Positions 17,541-24,461 of a stretch of 64,000 nt of DNA are shown piece after piece. The number at the start of each line of letters is the position of its first letter. Positions within the stretch are counted from its first letter, which is position 1. Origin of the DNA: an uncultured Ruminococcus sp. (GTDB taxonomy: Bacteria > Bacillota > Clostridia > Oscillospirales > Acutalibacteraceae); the NCBI GenBank assembly GCA_902789345.1, contig CADANT010000001.1, positions 124,001-188,000 on the forward strand, in the 5' to 3' direction. The notes below the pieces were generated by a model. That model did not search any database. It had not been told where the DNA came from and saw only the letters and a program-made list of their open reading frames with translations. Made by a program: the position numbers and the translations under genes.

Positions 17541-17869
17541 TATATCACCCTGCTTATATCAACTGCTGTTTCATACACAGACTTGCCGCTTAATAAAATA
17601 GGTATTCCCTTTTGGGCGGCGTCCTTTATTGCCTGCTCTGTAGGTTTTGAGCCGTCGCACATAATAACACAGCTTAATCCTCTAAGCATAGCTACAGCCA
17701 CGGTGTTTGGGTTATTTATTACGGTAAGCCACACATTGCCCCGCTTAGCCTTTTTTATTACATTGCTTAGCAAATCGCCTGCATAACAGCCTGTAACCTG
17801 TTTTTCGCTTGGCTCCAGAGGGTATGCAGTTTTTAAAGATAATTTTTCAATTAGGGCTGTAACTGTCAT
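17540..17869 (-). CDS. DRTGG-domain protein
   Basis: A 109-residue single-domain protein. I choose ATG 17869 (MTVTALIEKLSLK), preceded by GGAGAT at good spacing. The DRTGG fold is suggested by QVTGCYAGDLLSNVIKKAKRGNVWLT, AVAMLRGLSCVIMCDGSKPTEQAI and the terminal KGIPILLSGKSVYETA. The domain occurs as a nucleotide- or effector-sensing module and is commonly paired with the ATPase that follows here. A perfect 18-bp palindrome lies just upstream of the ribosome site. First gene of the DRTGG-ATPase-YdcF transcript. Confidence 0.82.
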   Translation of the reverse strand: MTVTALIEKLSLKTAYPLEPSEKQVTGCYAGDLLSNVIKKAKRGNVWLTVINNPNTVAVAMLRGLSCVIMCDGSKPTEQAIKDAAQKGIPILLSGKSVYETAVDISRVI

Positions 17870-17885
17870 ATATCTAAATCTCCAT

Positions 17886-17903
17886 TGTAATAATATTATT
17901 ACA
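17886..17903. promoter_or_regulatory. Perfect 18-bp palindrome upstream of the DRTGG gene
   Basis: TGTAATAATATTATTACA is fully self-complementary and sits 17-34 bases before the start codon. It has the form of an operator for a dimeric regulator. It does not match the Rex or Fur consensus well. Confidence 0.5.
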
Positions 17904-18027
17904 CCTTCACAACCATTCTTATTTTCTGTAAGACCGGTTATTACAATGCAAAAGTATCTGTATTTATGATACAAAAATTTACAGCTAATTGCAATACAAC
18001 CGTTGATTTTTTATGTTTCCTTCCCGG

Positions 18028-18045
18028 TATACTTCACGAAAAAGG
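18028..18045. other. Copy of the inversion-repeat core
   Basis: TATACTTCACGAAAAAGG matches 59091-59108 exactly, 16 of the 18 bases lying inside the right inverted repeat of the recombinase switch. As at 59 kb, it directly abuts a terminator hairpin. It may be a related recombination or integration site. Confidence 0.5.
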
Positions 18046-18090
18046 CAAAACCCCAAAGCTCACATTAAAAATGAGCCTTGGTGTTTTGCC
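18044..18090 (-). terminator. Terminator of the bioY-DUF1284 operon
   Basis: On the minus strand GGCAAAACACCAAGGCTCA pairs with TGAGCTTTGGGGTTTTGCC (19 positions, one mismatch-like wobble), followed by TTTTTCG. Confidence 0.9.
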
Positions 18091-18141
18091 AATTAAACAA
18101 TATAAAAAATCAGTACAGCCATTTATAAGCTGCTTTTAGCC

Positions 18142-18543
18142 TTAGTCGGTTAAATTAACGCTTTCCTGTTCCCAACATTTCCACTGGCAACCACTGCAAA
18201 CCTCGCTAAGCAAGCCTTTGTTTATTATTTCATCAAAGGCAAGCTGTTTTAAGCCTTCCCAGCTTACAGTACTGCCAAAAGAAAGATTATATTCTTTTAA
18301 GCAAGCTGTGTCAAATTCATTAACCTTGCAGTGCGTTATACACCGTCCACACTTTTTATTTGGGCAGTTACCGCAAACCATATCACAGCTTTCTGTAAGC
18401 GTCAACATTGGATTATTTTGCTCCAGCCACGTAATAATTCTTTGCATTTCTTTTACAAAGGTACTGCTGTACCCCTTGCCTACAAAATACTGAATACAAA
18501 GGCTGTGGTGGGGACGAAACTTATAATTTAATAACTCTGTCAA
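18142..18543 (-). CDS. DUF1284 cysteine-rich protein
   Basis: A 133-residue protein of the DUF1284 family, annotated as putative iron-sulfur binding. The N-terminal FRPHHSLCIQYFVGKGYSS is the family signature. Cysteines cluster as CDMVCGNCPNKKC, CITHC and, at the end, CSGCQWKCWE, suitable for metal or Fe-S ligation. The start overlaps the end of bioY by 23 bases, so it is translated with bioY and presumably shares its biotin control; a direct role in biotin metabolism is not shown. Confidence 0.85.
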   Translation of the reverse strand: MTELLNYKFRPHHSLCIQYFVGKGYSSTFVKEMQRIITWLEQNNPMLTLTESCDMVCGNCPNKKCGRCITHCKVNEFDTACLKEYNLSFGSTVSWEGLKQLAFDEIINKGLLSEVCSGCQWKCWEQESVNLTD

Positions 18544-19090
18544 GGTTATTTACCAATAAAGAAGCTACAGCAATTTTCACTGCGTCTGCAATCAAAAACG
18601 GTACTACGCATATTAAAAGAGCGTCTACAACACCTGTTGAGGTTGACACGCAGAACCAAACTGTGCCAAATGCATAACATACAGCAAGACCGATAATCAT
18701 AGAAACTATAGCCACCCACAGCTTTCTGCCCAGCTTGTCACACATAATGCCTACTATAAAGGCTGTAAAAATAAAGCCTATAATGTATCCTCCTGTAGGA
18801 CCTACAATACAGGAGATTCCCCCTGAAAAGCCTGCAAAAACAGGTACTCCTACAAGTCCCAGCAGCACATAAACAAGTATGGCTACAGTGCCACGCTTCC
18901 AACCCAGCAAACCTGCCGCAGCAAATACTCCCAAAGTCTGCAGTGTAAACGGTACAGGGCCTATAGGTATTTGAATTTGTGCACACACGGTAATAATTGC
19001 CACAAACATTGCTGTAAACACAATATCAAGCAAACCGCTGCGTATGTTTAGCTTTCCCTTATTATTTGTTTCTGAGTTGTTCATTAACAA
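18521..19090 (-). CDS. bioY: Biotin transporter substrate-binding component BioY
   Basis: The S component of an ECF-type biotin transporter in the membrane, 189 residues with about six hydrophobic helices. Family motifs are PIGPVPFTLQTLGVFAAAG, LVYVLLGLVGVPVFAGFSGG, and GPTGGYIIGFI. The ECF energising genes are not in the window, as is common in Firmicutes where they are shared. AGGAGG precedes the ATG. A BirA-type inverted repeat covers the start of transcription, so expression should fall when biotin is plentiful. Confidence 0.96.
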   Translation of the reverse strand: MLMNNSETNNKGKLNIRSGLLDIVFTAMFVAIITVCAQIQIPIGPVPFTLQTLGVFAAAGLLGWKRGTVAILVYVLLGLVGVPVFAGFSGGISCIVGPTGGYIIGFIFTAFIVGIMCDKLGRKLWVAIVSMIIGLAVCYAFGTVWFCVSTSTGVVDALLICVVPFLIADAVKIAVASLLVNNLDRVIKL

Positions 19091-19098
19091 GTCCTCCT

Positions 19099-19134
19099 AT
19101 TGTCAACTTAAATTTATTAATCGGTTGACAATAT
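19099..19134. promoter_or_regulatory. BirA-type operator of bioY
   Basis: TATTGTCAAC (19099-19108), a 16-base spacer and GTTGACAATA (19125-19134) match the two-armed BirA site of Clostridia. It lies between the -10 box and the ribosome site of bioY. Confidence 0.85.
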
Positions 19135-19161
19135 TATAAGCTTGATTTACCAAATTGTCAA
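19134..19161 (-). promoter_or_regulatory. Promoter of bioY
   Basis: On the minus strand: -35 TTGACA (about 19156-19161), a spacer of 16-17 bases and -10 TATAAT (about 19134-19139). A second inverted repeat, TTTACCAA-N13-TTGGTAAA (19146-19174), overlaps the -35 region. Confidence 0.8.
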
Positions 19162-19210
19162 CACTATTGGTAAACTAAGGTAAACAATTATTTTTATACA
19201 GACGGCACAG

Positions 19211-19762
19211 TTAATAAAGCAGAGTGTAGTCACGCTCAAAAAGCTCGTAACACAGGTTTTGCTTTAGTACATCTTCCGGCAGCTTTTCAAGTATTTTTTG
19301 TTTTACAAACAGCTTGCTTTTCTGCTTATATTTTGGAAGATTATTTTTTGCCAGTATGTTGTTAAGCTCCAGCCTCCACAGCAATTTAATTTGGTACTTA
19401 ACCTTTGTATGGGTGTTTGGTTGAGGCTTTCTTACTTCCTCTACAACAATGTCGCCGTTACTATTGTATATACAGAGGATTCCCCATTTAGGCGGTATAT
19501 GTTTGTGAACCTGCTTTATGTGGCTTTTTCCCACAGCTATATAGTTGTAATCAAAAAAATGGTCATAATCCTTTATTTGTGTTGCAAGTCTTGTGTAAGT
19601 GTCACGGTCACTTTTTATTTCAATTCCCGTTAATGTATTTTCCTTTACCACCACAACATCGGCTATAGATTTTCTTATGGCAAGTTCTTCAAAAATACGC
19701 AGCTTTTCCTGTGTATTCTCAAGGTAACTAAACAGCGGTTCACGCATTTCCTTGTCGTTCAT
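19211..19762 (-). CDS. sce7726-like protein (PD-(D/E)xK nuclease-like fold)
   Basis: A 183-residue protein. I choose ATG 19762 (MNDKEMREPL), with GGGTGAT upstream. The central part reads as an sce7726/MmcB-like nuclease fold: IADVVVVKENTLTGIEIKSDRDTYTRL contains the Asp and E-I-K-S catalytic pattern, followed by LATQIKDYDHFFDYNYIAVG and PPKWGILCIY. Members of this family occur near DNA repair and mobile genes, but the substrate is unknown. It stands alone between bioY and a lipoprotein gene. Confidence 0.75.
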   Translation of the reverse strand: MNDKEMREPLFSYLENTQEKLRIFEELAIRKSIADVVVVKENTLTGIEIKSDRDTYTRLATQIKDYDHFFDYNYIAVGKSHIKQVHKHIPPKWGILCIYNSNGDIVVEEVRKPQPNTHTKVKYQIKLLWRLELNNILAKNNLPKYKQKSKLFVKQKILEKLPEDVLKQNLCYELFERDYTLLY

Positions 19763-19858
19763 AATATCACCCACAATATTTTATCATTTATTATATTAAT
19801 ATTCAAACAACAGGCACTAATAAATAGGCAAATAAACCACAAAAATAAAAATTTTACT

Positions 19859-19886
19859 TTGTCAGTCAGCATTTATATGGTATAAT
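19859..19886 (+). promoter_or_regulatory. Promoter of the lipoprotein gene
   Basis: -35 TTGTCA (19859-19864), 16-bp spacer, -10 TATAAT (19881-19886), 35 bases before the ATG. Confidence 0.65.
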
Positions 19887-19921
19887 TAAACACAGCTTAT
19901 TAATGAAAAAGAGGTAGCATT

Positions 19922-20425
19922 ATGAAAAAGGCAATAACAACAGCTGTATGCGTGTTGGTGGCAATGCTGACATTAGCCGGCTGCTCCTGTAGTACAAACA
20001 GCACCACACCTACTGAAAGTACACAGCAAACTAAAGCAACAGAAACACTTGACGACGGAAAGGACTACAGCAGCTACAAGCAGGTAAAACCATCTAAGCT
20101 TAAAGATGTTGTAGACGCAGATAAGGTTGCAAAGCTGTCAAGAATTCACAACGGAGAAAAGATTTTTAACAGCAAAAGTGATAATATCGCCATATTTAAA
20201 GGTGTAATTAACTCCGGCAAGGTTGATTCCGACTCAGGTGACAAAGCGGGCACTATAAATATAAAAACCTATGACAAAGACGGCAAGGAGCTTTACAGTA
20301 TTTCAACAAGAACAATAGTTGACGGCGTAATATACATAGAAAAAGACAAAACCTATGTAAACTTTAAGCTTGACGAAAACAGCGGAACACAGCTTGTACA
20401 GCTGTATCTTTCCTTAATTGAATAA
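19922..20425 (+). CDS. Putative lipoprotein, unknown function
   Basis: A 167-residue exported protein with a lipobox: MKKAITTAVCVLVAMLTLAGC, with lipidation at the Cys near residue 21. A Thr/Ser/Gln-rich linker (22-42) precedes a small globular domain with DYSSYKQVKPSKLKDVVDADKVAKL and a beta-rich end. I do not recognise the domain. AAGAGGT lies before the ATG, and a strong terminator follows, so the gene is transcribed alone. Confidence 0.75.
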   Translation: MKKAITTAVCVLVAMLTLAGCSCSTNSTTPTESTQQTKATETLDDGKDYSSYKQVKPSKLKDVVDADKVAKLSRIHNGEKIFNSKSDNIAIFKGVINSGKVDSDSGDKAGTINIKTYDKDGKELYSISTRTIVDGVIYIEKDKTYVNFKLDENSGTQLVQLYLSLIE

Positions 20426-20492
20426 AATATTATTTAATGTGCAAGTACCGGTAAACAGCCGGAATAACCGCTGTTTACAGAAATAAAAACTA

Positions 20493-20534
20493 CGGGCAAA
20501 CACAAAGGCTTATATAAGCTTCTGTGTTTGCCCG
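20493..20534. terminator. Bidirectional terminator between lipoprotein gene and glgA
   Basis: CGGGCAAACACA (20493-20504) pairs with TGTGTTTGCCCG (20523-20534), and GGCTT/AAGCT pair inside. T-rich tracts follow on the plus strand and A/T-rich on the minus. Confidence 0.88.
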
Positions 20535-20560
20535 ATTTTAATTTTATTACAGGTTGTTAT

Positions 20561-21991
20561 TTAATTCCAGTTGTCTATAGTATCCTGATATACATTAATA
20601 TAGTCACCTGCTGAACGAGCCCAAGAGTTGTCGCTTGTCATTGCTCTGTAAACAAGGGCACGCCAACCGTCGCGGTTCCAGTAACCGCCAATAGCTCTCT
20701 GCAAAGCGTTGTTCATATCAAGAATATCATAATTTCTAAAGGTAAAGCCGTTGCCGTAACCGTCCTGACTGTCGTGGATAGAATCTCTAAGTCCGCCTAC
20801 CTCACGAACAACAGGAATACTGCCGTATCTTAAAGCTATCATCTGAGAAAGTCCACAAGGCTCGCTCTTTGACGGCATTAAGAAAATATCGGAGCCTGCA
20901 TAGATTTTACGAGCAAGCTCAGGCACATAACCGTGGCAGAAGCAAACTCTGCCCGGGTACTTGTTCTGTAGATACCAGAAATAATCCTCATATTCCTTGT
21001 CACCGGAACCAAGCACAACAAACTGAACATCGTAGTTATCCAAAATGTGCTCAATACCGCCACGAACAAGGTCAAGTCCCTTGTGACTAACAAGACGGGT
21101 AACCATAGCAATAAGCGGTATGTCGCCTCTTTGTGCAAGGCAAAGTCTTTCCTGAAGCTTACGCTTACACTCCTCTTTACCCTGTGGGTACTCAGGAGTA
21201 TAGTTTGCATACATATGGAAGTCGGTTGCAGGGTTGTAGCTGTCGTTGTCTATACCATTTAGTATACCGCACAGCTTATATGCCCTATGCTTTAAGATTT
21301 GGTCCAGACCGCAGGCAAACCAAGGGTCAAGAATTTCTTTTGCATAAGACGGGCTAACTGTAGAAACTCTTGTAGAAGTTTCGATAGCACCCTTTGACAT
21401 ATTCAGCTTACCGTCCATTTCCAACATTTTTGTACAGTCTTCAGGAATACCCACGCACTCTGTGTTTACTTCCCAACCGTACATACCCTGGTACTGTATG
21501 TTGTGAATAGTATAAAGACTTTTAATGTTGTAGTACCAAGGATTTTTTGAATAGAAGAAGTAGTAGTAGGTAGGTACAAGAGCTGTCTGCCAGTCGTTTG
21601 TATGAATTAGATCCGGGTGAAAATCTATATACGGCAGCATCTCAAGAATTGCTCTTGAAAAGAATGAAAAACGCTCTGCATCATCATAAAAGCCGTACAA
21701 GCCACTTCTTTTAAAGTAATACTCGTTATCTATAAAGTAAAAGGTTACACCGTCATATTCTGCCCAGAAAATACCGCAGTACTGTCTTCTCCATGCAGTA
21801 GGAACTGTAAAATTGGTTATGTAGTGCATACCGTCCCTTAAATATTGTGGTATAGTACCATACAGCGGCATAACCACTCTGCAGTCTATTCCACGCTGGC
21901 GCAGTGTTTTTGGCAACGATGCCGCAACATCTGCTAAACCGCCTGAACCTGCATAAGGGTTAGCTTCACTGGTACAATAAAGAATTCTCAT
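20561..21991 (-). CDS. glgA: Glycogen synthase GlgA (ADP-glucose starch glucosyltransferase)
   Basis: A GT5 glycosyltransferase that extends alpha-1,4-glucan from ADP-glucose. I choose ATG 21991 (MRILYCTSEANPYAG), preceded by GGAGG. The 476-residue product has the two Rossmann domains: GSGGLADVAASLPK at the N terminus, HTNDWQTALVP, the VSPSYAKEI region, the GT-B linker MVTRLVSHKGLD and the C-terminal FLMPSKSEPCGLSQMIALRYGS motif with its catalytic Glu. In the usual KxGGL motif the Lys is Gly here (AGSGGL), which is unusual for the ADP-glucose site. It is the last gene of the glg operon. Confidence 0.95.
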   Translation of the reverse strand: MRILYCTSEANPYAGSGGLADVAASLPKTLRQRGIDCRVVMPLYGTIPQYLRDGMHYITNFTVPTAWRRQYCGIFWAEYDGVTFYFIDNEYYFKRSGLYGFYDDAERFSFFSRAILEMLPYIDFHPDLIHTNDWQTALVPTYYYFFYSKNPWYYNIKSLYTIHNIQYQGMYGWEVNTECVGIPEDCTKMLEMDGKLNMSKGAIETSTRVSTVSPSYAKEILDPWFACGLDQILKHRAYKLCGILNGIDNDSYNPATDFHMYANYTPEYPQGKEECKRKLQERLCLAQRGDIPLIAMVTRLVSHKGLDLVRGGIEHILDNYDVQFVVLGSGDKEYEDYFWYLQNKYPGRVCFCHGYVPELARKIYAGSDIFLMPSKSEPCGLSQMIALRYGSIPVVREVGGLRDSIHDSQDGYGNGFTFRNYDILDMNNALQRAIGGYWNRDGWRALVYRAMTSDNSWARSAGDYINVYQDTIDNWN

Positions 21992-22041
21992 TGTGAAATT
22001 ACCTCCATATATTTTCAATAAATTTCATATATCCATACAGA

Positions 22042-23160
22042 TTATAGCACTTTTTCACTAGGAATGTAAATAGGGAAAGAATTATATCCGCACAATGCTC
22101 TTCCGTCCTTAATAACTACATCCTTGTCGCATATTACATAGCTTAGGTTTGCATTTTCGCCTATCTTTGTGTCCTGCATAACTATGCAGTTCTTAACCTT
22201 TGAGCCTTTTCCTATGCGCACGCCTTTTGATATAATACTGTTTTCAACTTCACCCTCAATAACGCAGCCTTGAGCAACCAGTGAATTTTTTACTGAAGAG
22301 CCCAGTCCGTATCTGCTTGGCATATCGTCACGCACCTTGGTATAAATAGGTCTGTGCACATTAAACAGTTCTTTTCTGTTTTCTCTATTCAGCAAATCCA
22401 TATTGGCTTCAAAATATTCCTCTATTGAAGATATAAGCGAATAGTAGCCCTCGTGCTTATAGCCGTAAAATCTATATTTATTTACATCCTTTTGGAAAAT
22501 GTTTCTAACATAGTTTAGCTTATTGGTATTAACACATTCCTGTACAATTTCAAGAAGCAGCTTGCGGCTTGTAAGTATAGCTCCTGCGGCTATGTTGCAC
22601 TCTGCCTTTGCCCGTGGCTCTACCAAAAACTCTACAATACGCTCGTCGGTATCTGTAGTAAAGGTTACGGAGTCTTGTCTGCTTTCACTGTTTAAACCGT
22701 TTATGTACAAAACGGTAACATCGGCGTTTTTATCAATATGCTGCTGAATCATATCGCTGTAATTAACATTTGCAACCAGGTCGCAGTCTGCCAAAAGCAC
22801 ATATTCATCGGTAGCATCGTTTAAAAATCTTCTTATTGAATACAGCTTTTCAATAACTGTATCTCCCGAAGCCTCGCCTGACTGAATAAATGGCGGAAGC
22901 AGGTGAACGCCGCCGTTTTTTCTTGACAAATCCCAGCTTTTACCTGAACCTACATGGTCCATAAGTGAGAAAAAGTTTTTATCTACAATAATTCCTACAT
23001 CTGTTATGCCGCAGTTTGACATATTTGAAAGGTTAAAGTCTACCAGTCTGTATTTACCGCCAAACGGTACCGATGCCATTGTTCGGTGTGATGTTAAAGA
23101 CTGAATTCTTTCAGCGTGGCTATTACCAAAAATAATACCCAGTACATCGTTATTTCTCAT
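22042..23160 (-). CDS. glgD: GlgD, ADP-glucose pyrophosphorylase regulatory-type subunit
   Basis: A 372-residue paralog of GlgC found only in Firmicutes, where it pairs with GlgC and raises activity. The nucleotidyltransferase fold is kept ([29 protein letters not shown]), but the GGxGxRL nucleotide loop is replaced by GIIFGNSHAERIQSLTSHR, so it is probably not catalytic alone. The C-terminal half is a left-handed beta-helix with hexapeptide-like repeats (VIEGEVENSIISKGVRIGKG). Its start overlaps the glgC stop by one base, which ties the subunits' expression together. Confidence 0.94.
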   Translation of the reverse strand: MRNNDVLGIIFGNSHAERIQSLTSHRTMASVPFGGKYRLVDFNLSNMSNCGITDVGIIVDKNFFSLMDHVGSGKSWDLSRKNGGVHLLPPFIQSGEASGDTVIEKLYSIRRFLNDATDEYVLLADCDLVANVNYSDMIQQHIDKNADVTVLYINGLNSESRQDSVTFTTDTDERIVEFLVEPRAKAECNIAAGAILTSRKLLLEIVQECVNTNKLNYVRNIFQKDVNKYRFYGYKHEGYYSLISSIEEYFEANMDLLNRENRKELFNVHRPIYTKVRDDMPSRYGLGSSVKNSLVAQGCVIEGEVENSIISKGVRIGKGSKVKNCIVMQDTKIGENANLSYVICDKDVVIKDGRALCGYNSFPIYIPSEKVL

Positions 23161-24377
23161 TATTTTTCTACCTCCGTAACATCAGCGTCTATCATAGCCT
23201 TTGGCTCTACTACGCAGCCCTCGCCTACTGTTATTCCGTCGCCTATAACGGCAACTCCCCATTTGCCTTCTTCCTTAATGTTTTCAGGCCTGCCACCTAT
23301 ATGGGCATTCTTTTTAATAACAGCATTTTCAGAAACTATAGCATATTCAACCGTAGCACCGTCCTCAACCGTCGCTCCGGGCATAAGTATAGAATCGGTT
23401 ACAGTTGCACCTGTGCCTATAGTAACACCCGGGAACAAAACCGAAAAGTCGATTTTGCCGTCAACATCGCAGCCGTCTGATACCAATGAATTTTGTATAT
23501 TTGCATTTGGTCCTATGTAATGCGGCGGCATTGATGGGTTACGGGAATATATTTTGTCTGTTTCACCGCTAAGGTCAAGAGGAACCTTAGGGTTAAGCAA
23601 ATCCATATTTGCCTCCCACAGACTGTCTATAGTACCTACATCTTTCCAGTATCCCTCAAACGGATAGGCAAACATTCTCTCCCCTGCATTTAGCATTGCA
23701 GGCAAAACATCCTTACCAAAGTCGTTGCTTGAGTTAGGGTCTGCTGCGTCCTCCTCAAGATACTTTCTAAGCTTTGACCAGTTAAATACATATATACCCA
23801 TAGAAGCGTTTGTGCTCTTTGGGTGTGCCGGCTTTTCTTCAAACTCATAAATAGAACCGTCAGGATTAGTATTCAATATACCAAATCTTGAAGCCTCCTC
23901 CAGCGGTACATCAATAACCGCAATGGTACAGTCCGCATGATGCTTCTTATGGAAAGAAATCATCTGTGCATAATCCATTTTATAAATATGGTCACCTGAA
24001 AGAACAACCACATATTCAGGGTCGTACCTTTCAATAAAATTCATATTACGATAAATAGCATTTGCCGTACCTGCGTACCAGTGTGCACCGTCCATTTGCT
24101 GATATGGGCTTAAGCAGGTTACGCCTGAATACATACCGTCCAAATCCCAAGGTTGGCCGTTTCCCACATACTCGTTCAGCACCAATGGCTGATACTGTGT
24201 AAGTACGCCAACAGCCTCTATGCCTGAGTTTACGCAGTTAGATAAAGGAAAATCTATAATTCTGTATTTTCCGCCAAAAGGCACGGCCGGCTTTGCCAGC
24301 TTTCTTGTCAGCACCCCTAATCGACTGCCTTGTCCTCCTGCCAGTATCATTGCCACTGTAGTTTGCTTTTGATACAT
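23160..24377 (-). CDS. glgC: Glucose-1-phosphate adenylyltransferase GlgC
   Basis: Makes ADP-glucose from glucose-1-phosphate and ATP. I choose ATG 24377 ([15 protein letters not shown]), with GGAGG upstream; 405 residues. Motifs: [35 protein letters not shown], the [14 protein letters not shown] metal site, the FEEKP motif, SMGIYVFNW, and the [21 protein letters not shown] substrate region, then a C-terminal beta-helix for allosteric control. It lies between glgB and glgD. Confidence 0.97.
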   Translation of the reverse strand: MYQKQTTVAMILAGGQGSRLGVLTRKLAKPAVPFGGKYRIIDFPLSNCVNSGIEAVGVLTQYQPLVLNEYVGNGQPWDLDGMYSGVTCLSPYQQMDGAHWYAGTANAIYRNMNFIERYDPEYVVVLSGDHIYKMDYAQMISFHKKHHADCTIAVIDVPLEEASRFGILNTNPDGSIYEFEEKPAHPKSTNASMGIYVFNWSKLRKYLEEDAADPNSSNDFGKDVLPAMLNAGERMFAYPFEGYWKDVGTIDSLWEANMDLLNPKVPLDLSGETDKIYSRNPSMPPHYIGPNANIQNSLVSDGCDVDGKIDFSVLFPGVTIGTGATVTDSILMPGATVEDGATVEYAIVSENAVIKKNAHIGGRPENIKEEGKWGVAVIGDGITVGEGCVVEPKAMIDADVTEVEK

Positions 24378-24461
24378 CGTATTTATTCCTCCTTCATATT
24401 TCCTTTTGTTTATAATAACTATTAGACATTTTTTAAACAAATTTTTTATGGTATTAAAGCC

